A DNA stretch of 34,909 nucleotides from Armatimonadota bacterium (lineage in GTDB: Bacteria; Armatimonadota; Hebobacteria; CAIYQO01): positions 1-34,909 of the forward strand of contig JAKPKV010000026.1 in assembly GCA_029553475.1 (NCBI GenBank), read 5' to 3'. The position numbers and the translations under genes were made by a program. This document shows positions 17,191 to 24,427 of this stretch, piece by piece (the first letter of the stretch is position 1; each line of letters starts with the position of its first letter). The notes below the pieces were generated by a model. It saw only the letters and a program-made list of their open reading frames with translations. It did not search any database and was not told the DNA's origin.

Positions 17191-17398
17191 TGGGACTGAC
17201 TGCGCATGGCCAGACTGGCAATCCGTGCCGCGTTTGCGCCCGCGCCTCGCACACAACGCCGCGTCGCCATGCGGAGTCTGTCCCTTCCGCGCCGGTACCA
17301 AGGGACAGACTCCGCCTGGCATGGCGAACCTGTCAACAGGGCGTCTACGCACCGGTGCCGCCGAGTGCTGATCCGGCCAGGCGGAGTCAGTTCCAGTG
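17191..17398. repeat. Nested inverted-repeat element
   Basis: Outer arms near 17191-17211 and 17377-17398 match at about 19 of 22 positions when one is reverse-complemented (left TGGGACTGACTGCGCATGG; right arm core GGCGGAGTCAGTTCCA). Inside lies a perfect 16-bp hairpin: GCGGAGTCTGTCCCTT (17271-17286) against its complement at 17300-17315, with a 13-base loop. The inner and outer arms share the core GACTCCGCCTGGC, so one sequence appears in several orientations. It fills the gap between the MobA-like gene and the ADP-ribosylglycohydrolase. It may be a MITE-like element or a strong transcriptional hairpin. The 75-codon ORF crossing it is not supported. Confidence 0.6.
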
Positions 17399-17439
17399 GC
17401 GCTCGATACGAGCGAACGCGTGAGAGGTGAAGGTGAGAT

Positions 17440-18804
17440 ATGCAGACCATGTTCCGAACGAATTGGGCACAGCAGCCGTGGATGCTGCCGAACCGGGGTG
17501 ACCTCGAGATCGAGCGCGCGCAGTGCCTCGACGAGGGGAAAGACCTGTCGTCGCTGGAGGCGGAGTTCGCGGCGCTGGCGGCGCTGGAGGAGGGAAGCGA
17601 GGAATTTTTGGCGCGGGCGGAGGCGCTGCTGGACGCGACGGCGGCGCTGCCGGTGCGGGCGGATTTCCCGCATCGCGAGCCGTCCGACCTCGCCGGCATT
17701 CAGGCGGCGCGGCCGGCGGCGGTGGCGCTGCCGGGGGTGGATGAGGCCGCCGTGCTGGACAAAGCCCTCGGCGGGTGGCAGGGGCGCGCGGCGGGGTGCC
17801 TGCTGGGCAAGCCGGCGGAGGGGCGGCGGCGCTGGCAGATGGAAAAACTGCTGACGGCGCAGGGGCGCTGGCCGCTGGACCGCTACTTTTCCCAAAACGC
17901 GCCCGAGGAATTGCTGCGGGAGTGCGGCTTCACCCATCGCGGGCCGGAGCTCTTTGAAGAGGGCATCACCTGCATGGTGGAGGACGACGACACCAATTAC
18001 ACCGTCACCGGGCTGGCCATCGTGAAGGGGGGCGGCGCCGACTTCACCCCCGCCGACGTGGCGAGATTCTGGCTGGGAAATATCCCGCTCTTCCACGTCT
18101 GCACCGCCGAGCGCGTGGCCTACATCAACCTGACGATGGGCATCGCGCCGCCGGCGTCGGCGAGTGTTCGTAATGTCTACCGCGAGTGGATCGGGGCGCA
18201 GATTCGCGCCGACTTCTTCGGCTACGTGAACCCCGGCAATACGGAACGTGCCGCCGACTTCGCCTGGCGCGACGCCGCCATCAGCCACGTGAAGAACGGC
18301 ATCTACGGCGAGATGTGGGTCGCCGCCATGCTCGCCGCCGCCTACGTCTGCGACGACGTGGAGACGGTCATCCGCGCCGGACTGGCGCAGCTTCCGGCGA
18401 CCTGCCGCCTGGCCGCCGCTATCGCGCGCGTCATCGCCGACTACCGCGCCGGGAAGACGTACGGGCAGATGGTGGACGACCTGCACGCCCGCTGGGACGA
18501 AAATTTTGCCCACCACTGGTGCCACACCATCAGCAACGCGGAGATCGTCGCCATCGCCCTGCTCTGGGGCGAGCAGGATTTTGAAAAAACGATCTGCGGC
18601 GCGGTCATGCCCGGCTTCGACACCGACTGCAACGGCGCCACCGCCGGCAGCGTCCTCGGCGTCATGCTCGGCGCCGCAGCCCTCCCCGCTAAATGGATCG
18701 CGCCGATGCAGGACACCCTCCTCACCGGCGTGGCGGGCTATCACCGGGTGTCGCTGACGGCGATGGCAGAGGAGACGGTGCGGTTGATGGGACGGATGGG
18801 GTGA
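17440..18804 (+). CDS. ADP-ribosylglycohydrolase family protein
   Basis: Members of this family (DraG/ARH fold, all-helical, two Mg ions) remove ADP-ribose from proteins or act on other ADP-ribosyl compounds. The 454-residue product has the domain entry GGWQGRAAGCLLGKPAEG near 110-128, the first metal motif EDDDTNYT near 180, the HH-containing segment around 365, and the second metal motif MPGFDTDCNGATAGSVLG near 390-406. All three metal-binding areas are intact. The N-terminal ~105 residues, with many Glu and Ala, form an extra domain of unknown role. AGGTGAAGG precedes the ATG. It is longer than DraG (~300), so nitrogenase control is unlikely; the substrate is unknown. It is the last plus-strand gene before a convergent pair. 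Confidence 0.85.
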   Translation: MQTMFRTNWAQQPWMLPNRGDLEIERAQCLDEGKDLSSLEAEFAALAALEEGSEEFLARAEALLDATAALPVRADFPHREPSDLAGIQAARPAAVALPGVDEAAVLDKALGGWQGRAAGCLLGKPAEGRRRWQMEKLLTAQGRWPLDRYFSQNAPEELLRECGFTHRGPELFEEGITCMVEDDDTNYTVTGLAIVKGGGADFTPADVARFWLGNIPLFHVCTAERVAYINLTMGIAPPASASVRNVYREWIGAQIRADFFGYVNPGNTERAADFAWRDAAISHVKNGIYGEMWVAAMLAAAYVCDDVETVIRAGLAQLPATCRLAAAIARVIADYRAGKTYGQMVDDLHARWDENFAHHWCHTISNAEIVAIALLWGEQDFEKTICGAVMPGFDTDCNGATAGSVLGVMLGAAALPAKWIAPMQDTLLTGVAGYHRVSLTAMAEETVRLMGRMG

Positions 18805-18813
18805 AACGGGAGC

Positions 18814-19065
18814 TTACGCGGCCCGCTGCTGCGCCTGAATGTCCCGATACATGGTATCGGGGCAGAGGTCAATGTCGCCCGGCCAGGCGACGGTATGCGT
18901 GACCGGATCAACGTAGACGCGGGCAAAGGTTTCCAGATCGCGCAACGGCGCGAAGACACCCGTGCCAACCATCGGCGCCAGGTCAACGACGCCTTCAAGG
19001 CCGTCCGTGAACTTAACCCGGATGCGAAAGGGCTCCAGCGTTGTTACCTCGGATACGCGAGTCAT
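18814..19065 (-). CDS. DUF2442 domain protein
   Basis: A small protein (~83 residues) of the DUF2442 family: TRVSEVTTLEPFRIRVKFTDGLEGVVDLAP, then a GVFAPLRDLETFARVYVDP stretch and the hallmark HTVAWPGDIDLCPDTMY near the C-terminus. The ATG at 19065 has GAGGGA five bases upstream; a GTG at 19077 would overlap the upstream gene's stop by 4 bases. DUF2442 genes are often found next to DUF4160 genes, as here, and the pair has been suggested to act like a toxin-antitoxin module. That function is not established and I infer none. It converges on the ADP-ribosylglycohydrolase with a 9-bp gap. Confidence 0.85.
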   Translation of the reverse strand: MTRVSEVTTLEPFRIRVKFTDGLEGVVDLAPMVGTGVFAPLRDLETFARVYVDPVTHTVAWPGDIDLCPDTMYRDIQAQQRAA

Positions 19066-19073
19066 ATATTCCC

Positions 19074-19295
19074 TCACGCCAACGGTGCGATCTGACGAAT
19101 CGGCTGCTGGGCTTCAGCATCACGCCAGGCCTGCCGCAGTTCATCCTGATGAAGCGTTGCCCACTCAATCACCAGGCCCAGCGCACGTCCAGGCAGTCTT
19201 CCAGAGAGAATCGCGAGCGAGTCAATGGCGACAAGTGCTTCATCTTCTCCATAGAGCGCATGAAAATGCGGGGGTTGGTGCTCCCGATAATACAT
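19074..19295 (-). CDS. DUF4160 domain protein, N-terminus probably frameshifted
   Basis: The 73 residues from MYYREHQPPHFHALYGEDEA to LVIEWATLHQDELRQAW match the DUF4160 core; the H-x-PPHFHA motif is intact. Family members normally begin about 10-15 residues earlier with MPRIS...FFGIxIYMYY. Here the minus strand has exactly those parts, but in two frames. ATG at 19335 reads MPRIS and hits a stop, while FFGIEIYMYY lies in the frame of the core. A 1-base slip near the run CTTTTTC would join them. The 19335 start has an ideal AGGAG and an extended -10 promoter upstream, whereas the internal ATG at 19295 has none. The gene may thus be broken, slip-translated, or read from the internal start. It ends overlapping the DUF2442 leader. 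Confidence 0.7.
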   Translation of the reverse strand: MYYREHQPPHFHALYGEDEALVAIDSLAILSGRLPGRALGLVIEWATLHQDELRQAWRDAEAQQPIRQIAPLA

Positions 19296-19356
19296 ATAAA
19301 TTTCTATGCCGAAAAAGTTATGAAATCCGTGGCATGCTTGCTCCTATTTTTATATT

Positions 19357-19365
19357 ATTATACCA
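19357..19365 (-). promoter_or_regulatory. Extended -10 promoter for the DUF4160-DUF2442 pair
   Basis: The minus strand carries TGGTATAAT (a perfect -10 with TGn extension), followed by an AT-rich leader and AGGAGCAAGC just before the ATG at 19335. No clear -35. This marks 19335 as the original start of the DUF4160 gene. Confidence 0.55.
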
Positions 19366-19480
19366 CAGGTTGTGCAGCCATGATACCAAACCTACACGCC
19401 CAGCAGCGACGTAGCCCTATCATGACGATCATCCAGCGCATCCCTGCTGTCCTGGCGGAGGTGCCATCTCCATGGGGACA

Positions 19481-19557
19481 GTCCCCATGGGGCGGCACTC
19501 CCCCCTTCGCTAAAGCTACGGGGGACAAGCCGCGCCGCTGCGTGCCGCACGACGAAC
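19481..19557. repeat. 77-bp intergenic repeat, copy 1
   Basis: This nearly matches 21660-21737 (about four mismatches and one indel). The shared core is CTCCCCCCTTCGCTAAAGC followed by TACGGGGGACAAGCCGC. It begins with GTCCCCATGGGG, which is self-complementary. The two copies flank the coiled-coil gene in the same orientation. No coding content was found; the stretch 19336-19882 holds this repeat, a GACGAT-type low-complexity palindrome and a promoter. Confidence 0.85.
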
Positions 19558-19638
19558 GGGATGGTGTGTCTGACCCAGACTTTTTATGAAAAATAAATTT
19601 TTATTTTTACGTATTCACAGGCGCAGGGGGGCATAAGG

Positions 19639-19702
19639 GACGACGACGACGATGACGATGACGATGGGGGAAGCGGTCAATCGTCATCGTCGTCGTCATC
19701 GT
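19639..19702. repeat. GACGAT/ATCGTC low-complexity inverted repeat
   Basis: A run of GACGAC/GACGAT trinucleotide pairs (19639-19665) is mirrored by ATCGTC/GTCGTC (19680-19702) around a 14-base GC-rich spacer. It can form an imperfect stem of about 20 bp. It is probably slippage-generated; a terminator or structure role is possible. Confidence 0.6.
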
Positions 19703-19844
19703 ATTCGACTCCTCCCTGCAACCTGCAACCTGTATCACCCCGCATGGTGAACATTTGCGCGTGGTGCGGGGTGAGACACATCCGGGAACATGCGCCTCCG
19801 CCGCGCGGTCTAACCTGATGGCGTCGTTACGACGGCGCCCGGCG

Positions 19845-19853
19845 TGGTATACT
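19845..19853 (+). promoter_or_regulatory. Extended -10 promoter
   Basis: TGGTATACT lies 30 bases upstream of the ATG at 19883, giving a short leader that contains GGAGGAGGGAG. A candidate -35 (TTACGA, 19827) is spaced only 15 bases away and weak. Confidence 0.45.
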
Positions 19854-19882
19854 GTAGACAGCACGGCGCGGAGGAGGGAGCG

Positions 19883-21622
19883 ATGGCGGAGATGCATGAG
19901 GAACTGCATGAGCGGCTGGGGCCGTTTCGTGCGCGGCTGCGCCGGCTGCTCATCGAGCGCTATCTCGTCTTCGGCGCGGGGGTCGCGGGCGGGGCGGCGG
20001 TGCTGCTGGTGGTCCTCGATCACCTCTTCACCGGTTGGTACGTGGACGAATATGCGCTGCTCGCGCTCTTTGTGCTCGGCGCGCTGGCCGGGGCGATCTA
20101 CGGCGCCACCCGTCCGGTGACCGATTTCGCCACCGCGCTGACCATTGAGCGCCGGCGCAACCTGCGGGAGCGCGCCAGCACGGCGGTGGCGATGGCGGCC
20201 AATGCGGAGAGCCCCGCCGAGCTGCGCGACCTCATCACCCGCGACGCCATTGACCACCTCACCGCCGTCTCGCCGACCGAGCTCTTCCCGCGGCGCTTCA
20301 CCCGCCGCCAGCAGGTGCCGCTGGCGCTGTGGGCGCTGGCGATCCTCCTCGCGGTCATGCCGGCCATCCCCTGGCTGCACTCGCCGCAGTCGCGCGAGGA
20401 GCGACGGACGCTGAAGCAGTCCGGCCAGGAGTTGAAGCAATACGCCCGCGAGATGCTGAAGCATCCGGATGTCAAACACAGCAAGACCGCGACGCAACTC
20501 GTGCGCAAGATGCAGAAGCTGGGCACCGAGATGGAGCGGCTGCGCATCCCGAAGAAGGAAGCGCTGGTGCGGCTGAACAAGCTGCAGGAAGAGATGAAGA
20601 ACGCGGAGGCGAAGATCGGCAAGGAGTTGCAGGCGCACGACCGCGAGGCGATGCAGCGCGCGGCGGAGGCCATCCGCGACGGCCTGGAGAAACGCACGCA
20701 GGCGGAGAAGGCCAACGCGGCGCGCGCGCGCGAGCAGTTGGCGGCGGGCACCCCGCGCGAGAAACTGTCCACAGAAGCGCGCGCCGCGCTGCAGCGGGAA
20801 GAACGCCTACAGTCCTTGGCGAAGAACCTGGAGAAGGGCGAGGGCGCCGCCGCGTCCGAAGACCTGCGGAAGATGGGCGAGCAGTTGCAGCGCGATGGCG
20901 AGATGTCAAAACAGGATCGCCGGCAGCTCGGACAGACGGTGCAGCAGGCGGCGCGGGAGATGGAGCAGACGTCCAGCGCGAACCAGCCGATGTCGCAATC
21001 AATGCGGCAGGCGAGCCAGCAGCTGCAGCAGGGCACCGAGCAGGGGCAGCGGCAGGCCGGGCAGGCGATGCGCAACACGACGCCCATCCCGCCGAATATG
21101 ATGCCGGGAGCGCCCACGATGGGCCAGATGCGGCAGGGCGTGGGCCAGTGCCGCCAGGGCGTCGCCGCCAACAAGCCGTGCCCGCTGGCCGGAAAACCCG
21201 GCGGCCAGGGCAACAAACCCGGTCAGGGCCAGGGGCAAGGCCAGGGACAAGGCAACAACCAGGGGCCGAACGACCAGGTATCCACCAATAATCCGCACGT
21301 GAACAACTCCGGCAGCGGCGGCACTAGCGGCGGCGAGGGCGGTTCAAAGGACCACTTCGGCAATCCCGAAGGCCGGCTGGGCGCCTCTACCGACCCGGTG
21401 AAGGAAAATGCCGACATTGACCCGGAGAAGGCCGCGTACTCGGTGGACATCAAAGGCGCCCCCGGCAAATCCGACCGCACCAACGTGCCGTATTACGAAG
21501 TCCTCCCCGGCTACAAAGCCAGCGCGGAAAGCGCCATCAACAGCGATCAGGTGCCCGCCAGCGAACGCCAGCGCGTGAAGGAGTATTTTGACGGGCTGAA
21601 TCCGGAGACGGCGACGCGATAG
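19883..21622 (+). CDS. Membrane-anchored coiled-coil protein, unknown function
   Basis: The family is not firmly recognised. The start is supported by GAGGAGGGAG. Of 579 residues, ~25-45 and ~55-75 are two hydrophobic helices, ~145-165 is a third (LALWALAILLAVMPAIPWL). Residues ~170-370 are a long charged coiled coil rich in Glu, Lys, Arg, Gln (KNAEAKIGKELQAHDREAMQRAAEAIRDGLEK). Then comes a Gln/Met/Gly-rich linker with GQGQGQGQ tracts, and a short C-terminal domain with PYYEVLPGYKASAESAINSDQVPASERQRVKEYFDGLNP. That ending resembles tails of proteins encoded with MoxR/DUF58/vWA gene sets (DUF4175-like), but no such partners are next to it. Low-complexity repeats make it expandable. The role is perhaps envelope-related; this is inference. 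Confidence 0.7.
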   Translation: MAEMHEELHERLGPFRARLRRLLIERYLVFGAGVAGGAAVLLVVLDHLFTGWYVDEYALLALFVLGALAGAIYGATRPVTDFATALTIERRRNLRERASTAVAMAANAESPAELRDLITRDAIDHLTAVSPTELFPRRFTRRQQVPLALWALAILLAVMPAIPWLHSPQSREERRTLKQSGQELKQYAREMLKHPDVKHSKTATQLVRKMQKLGTEMERLRIPKKEALVRLNKLQEEMKNAEAKIGKELQAHDREAMQRAAEAIRDGLEKRTQAEKANAARAREQLAAGTPREKLSTEARAALQREERLQSLAKNLEKGEGAAASEDLRKMGEQLQRDGEMSKQDRRQLGQTVQQAAREMEQTSSANQPMSQSMRQASQQLQQGTEQGQRQAGQAMRNTTPIPPNMMPGAPTMGQMRQGVGQCRQGVAANKPCPLAGKPGGQGNKPGQGQGQGQGQGNNQGPNDQVSTNNPHVNNSGSGGTSGGEGGSKDHFGNPEGRLGASTDPVKENADIDPEKAAYSVDIKGAPGKSDRTNVPYYEVLPGYKASAESAINSDQVPASERQRVKEYFDGLNPETATR

Positions 21623-21659
21623 GGTGGAGTTTCAGCGTTTTCGGGTATCAGACCATCCC

Positions 21660-21737
21660 GTCCCCATGGGGACGGCACTCCCCCCTTCGCTAAAGCTACG
21701 GGGGACAAGCCGCTCCGCTGCGTGCCTCACTACGAAC
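21660..21737. repeat. 77-bp intergenic repeat, copy 2
   Basis: Same element and orientation as 19481-19557, located 37 bases after the coiled-coil gene. The high identity in non-coding DNA points to recent duplication or a dispersed repeat family. Confidence 0.85.
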
Positions 21738-21865
21738 ACTATCATCTGAAAAACACTCTGGTATTTTCGTGTGCCTGTGCGGCTTTGCGTGCGGCCATTC
21801 GACGAGGACTTTCCATCCCTCGCGTTGAACCATAACCGTCAACAAACCCAAACAGGCGAGGGAGC

Positions 21866-23137
21866 ATGATGACGACGACGACCCGTGTTGAGCAGGCGTA
21901 TGCGCTGGCGCGCGAGCAGTATGCGGCGCTGGGGGTGGATTGCGAGGCGGCGCTGGCGGCGCTGCGGGGGATTGCCATCTCGCTGCATTGCTGGCAGGGC
22001 GATGACGTGAGCGGTTTCGAACACGGGGATGACTTGAGCGGGAGCGGGCTGGCGGCGACGGGGCATTATCCCGGCAAGGCGCGCACGGCGGATGAGCTGC
22101 GGGCGGACCTGGAGGTGGCGTTCCGGGTGATTCCCGGCGCGCACCGGCTGAACCTGCACGCGCTCTACGCCGAGACGGGCGGCAACAAGGTAGACCGCGA
22201 CGCGCTGGCCCCCGAGCATTTTGCCAATTGGCTGTCCTGGGCGCGGGCGCAGGGCTGCGGGCTGGATTTCAACCCCTCCTTCTTCGCGCATCCGAAGGCC
22301 GCCGACGGCTTCACGCTGGCGCACCACGACGCGGGCATCCGCCGCTTCTGGATTGACCACGGCATCGCCTGCCGGCGCATCGGCGCGCATTTCGGCAAAA
22401 CGCTGGGCACGCCCTGCGTCACCAACGTGTGGGTTCCCGACGGGTACAAGGACACGCCGGTGGACCGGCTGGCGCACCGGCGGCTGTTGAAGGACGCGCT
22501 GGACGCCGTCTTCGCCGAGCCGATGGACCGCGCCTATCTGCGCGACGCGGTAGAAGGCAAACTCTTCGGCATCGGCTCGGAGAGTTTCGTCGCCGGCTCG
22601 CACGAGTTCTACCTGGGGTACGCGGTCGCTCATCGCAAATTGCTCTGCCTGGACGCCGGGCATTTTCACCCGACGGAGACCATCGCCGACAAGATTTCCA
22701 GCGTGCTGCTCTACCTGGACGAGATTCTCCTGCACGTGAGCCGCGGGGTGCGCTGGGACAGCGACCACGTGGTGGTGCTCTCCGACGATCTGCGCGCCAT
22801 CGCCGAGGAGATCGTGCGCGGCGGCTTCCTCGACCGCGTGCATATCGGCCTCGATTTTTTCGACGCCAGCATCAACCGCGTGGCGGCGTGGACCATCGGC
22901 GCGCGCGGCATGGAGAAGGCGCTGCTCCTCGCCCTGCTGGAGCCCACCGCGGCCCTGCGCCGGATGGAAGCCGCCGGCGACTTCACCAGCCGCCTCGCCC
23001 TCCTCGAAGAGCTGAAGACCCTCCCCGCCGGCGCGGTATGGGCGATGTATTGCCTGCGCGAGGACGTGCCGCTGGGGATGGCCTGGCTGGATGAGGTGCG
23101 CGCCTACGAGCAGCGGGTGCTGGCGGAACGGGGATAG
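21866..23137 (+). CDS. rhaA: L-rhamnose isomerase
   Basis: RhaA converts L-rhamnose to L-rhamnulose, the first step of rhamnose use, with a bound metal pair in a TIM barrel. The 423-residue product matches E. coli-type RhaA along its whole length: [91 protein letters not shown] and [14 protein letters not shown]. The metal and substrate residues (HxxE and DxxD-type positions in these blocks) are present. GAGGGAGC precedes the tandem ATGs at 21866/21869. No rhaB, rhaD or regulator is adjacent; two secreted beta-rich proteins follow on the opposite strand. Confidence 0.96.
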   Translation: MMTTTTRVEQAYALAREQYAALGVDCEAALAALRGIAISLHCWQGDDVSGFEHGDDLSGSGLAATGHYPGKARTADELRADLEVAFRVIPGAHRLNLHALYAETGGNKVDRDALAPEHFANWLSWARAQGCGLDFNPSFFAHPKAADGFTLAHHDAGIRRFWIDHGIACRRIGAHFGKTLGTPCVTNVWVPDGYKDTPVDRLAHRRLLKDALDAVFAEPMDRAYLRDAVEGKLFGIGSESFVAGSHEFYLGYAVAHRKLLCLDAGHFHPTETIADKISSVLLYLDEILLHVSRGVRWDSDHVVVLSDDLRAIAEEIVRGGFLDRVHIGLDFFDASINRVAAWTIGARGMEKALLLALLEPTAALRRMEAAGDFTSRLALLEELKTLPAGAVWAMYCLREDVPLGMAWLDEVRAYEQRVLAERG

Positions 23138-23195
23138 GCCTTGCCCGCCGATTGCGGCGCACGGTAAGGCGCGCGATGACATCTCCCCCCGTCCG

Positions 23196-24374
23196 TTACG
23201 GCATCCGCAGCGCCGCTGGCACCGGGAAGGTGATGCGGACGTGGGTGACATCTTGCAGGGCGGTATTGCCCCAGTCGGGGAACGGTTTGCTGAGGTCGGG
23301 ATCGAAGGCGAACGTCGGCAACGGCTGCCAGGGGCCGTTCTTCAGGCGGATATCCACGTGCGTGCGGTCCGCAAGACGGTTCAGCCAGTCCGGCCGCTCG
23401 ATATCGTCCGCCGCCCAGCTCGGCCGCAGGTAGTCGCGGAAGAGGGGCGCCACGCCCTCCCAGGAGGGGTCGCGGGCGTCCAGCGGGCCGATGACCATCC
23501 ACTGGGTCATGGTGCGGGCGCGCACCATCTCCGGGCTCATGGCGTGCTCGCGCGGGATGATCTGGAAGCCGCTGATAGTGCCGAAGACCGAGGTGGAGAT
23601 GTCAATCACCCCGTTATGGTTGGCGCGCAGCCGCCCGGCCGCCGCGTACTGCGTGCCGGTGAAGCGTCCCACGCCCGCCACCGGCTTCAACACCTGGCCG
23701 ATGCGCGTCTCGGCGCCATCCCAGCCGATGGCGGTGATGAAGCCGCCGAAGCGGTTGTCGAAGATGATAGCCTGCGGCAGATCCGCCGGCTCCATCACCG
23801 TGATGACCAGCACGTCGCCTTGCTGCGGACGATACCCGTCCGGCAGGCGCCGCAGCCCGTGTGCCTCCTCCAGATAGACCGGGTTGCCGAGGATGGGCGC
23901 CCAGTGCCCGCCGAAGATGCCGGTGCCGCCGGGGATGTCGGTATAGATGCTGGAGTCGGGCGAGAGGTAGGACTGCAGCTTCGCGCCGCCCGCGGTCGTC
24001 AGCTCCTTCGGCAGGATGGAGAAGACGATGCCTTTATCCGCCTTCGCGTTGTAGCCGACGCGGAGATGGATGGCGTTCACCGCCGTCGCCGCCACCGCGC
24101 CGACGGGCGCCCACTTGCTGGCGGTGTAGCCCTGGTCGCTCACCTTCGTAGTATAGGTCACGACATGACCGATAGGCTCCCAGGTATTGCCGGCGTCGCG
24201 CGAGCCGCTGATGGCGCCGTCGGCGTCATTGATGAGGCGCAGGCGGTAGATCTCCACCCGCGGGCTGTGGTGATACGCCTGCACGTCCGGCGACGGCCCG
24301 TGCAGCGCCGGGGTATCGGCAACTGCGGCCAGTAGGCAGCATGCGGCGATCAGGATGCAGACCAGGCTTCTCAT
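23196..24374 (-). CDS. Secreted protein of unknown function
   Basis: The product is not recognised. MRSLVCILIAACCLLAAVADT is a typical signal peptide, so the ~392-residue product is exported. The mature part is rich in beta-type sequence with Gly, Trp and Tyr (WEPIGHVVTYTTKVSDQGYTASKWAPVGAV, GYRPQQGDVLVITVMEP, FDNRFGGFITAIGWDG) and resembles beta-sandwich or propeller segments, but no clear catalytic motif is seen. GGAAGGTG sits just upstream of ATG 24374, which rules out the earlier in-frame start. It lies between rhaA (convergent) and the LamG protein (same strand, 53-bp gap). A TATACT box lies upstream at 24406. It is perhaps a polysaccharide-binding partner of the LamG protein; this is inference. 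Confidence 0.75.
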   Translation of the reverse strand: MRSLVCILIAACCLLAAVADTPALHGPSPDVQAYHHSPRVEIYRLRLINDADGAISGSRDAGNTWEPIGHVVTYTTKVSDQGYTASKWAPVGAVAATAVNAIHLRVGYNAKADKGIVFSILPKELTTAGGAKLQSYLSPDSSIYTDIPGGTGIFGGHWAPILGNPVYLEEAHGLRRLPDGYRPQQGDVLVITVMEPADLPQAIIFDNRFGGFITAIGWDGAETRIGQVLKPVAGVGRFTGTQYAAAGRLRANHNGVIDISTSVFGTISGFQIIPREHAMSPEMVRARTMTQWMVIGPLDARDPSWEGVAPLFRDYLRPSWAADDIERPDWLNRLADRTHVDIRLKNGPWQPLPTFAFDPDLSKPFPDWGNTALQDVTHVRITFPVPAALRMP

Positions 24375-24405
24375 AGCAGACACCTTCCGAACGAGAGTCG
24401 CCCGT

Positions 24406-24411
24406 AGTATA
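24406..24411 (-). promoter_or_regulatory. -10 box for the secreted-protein gene
   Basis: The minus strand reads GGGTATACTAC about 32 bases upstream of the start at 24374. No convincing -35. Confidence 0.3.
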
Positions 24412-24427
24412 CCCACCCGCGCCGCGA

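Noticed and set aside
17206-17430. 74-codon ORF before the ADP-ribosylglycohydrolase
   Set aside because: It is made of the inverted-repeat element, has no ribosome binding site, and its sequence is Arg-rich noise.
16795-18744. 649-codon minus-strand ORF antisense to the ADP-ribosylglycohydrolase and part of the MobA-like gene
   Set aside because: It crosses the inverted-repeat element and two real genes; it shows no motif.
19041-19589. 182-codon plus-strand ORF across the DUF4160/DUF2442 region
   Set aside because: It lies antisense to two recognisable small genes and extends through a non-coding repeat.
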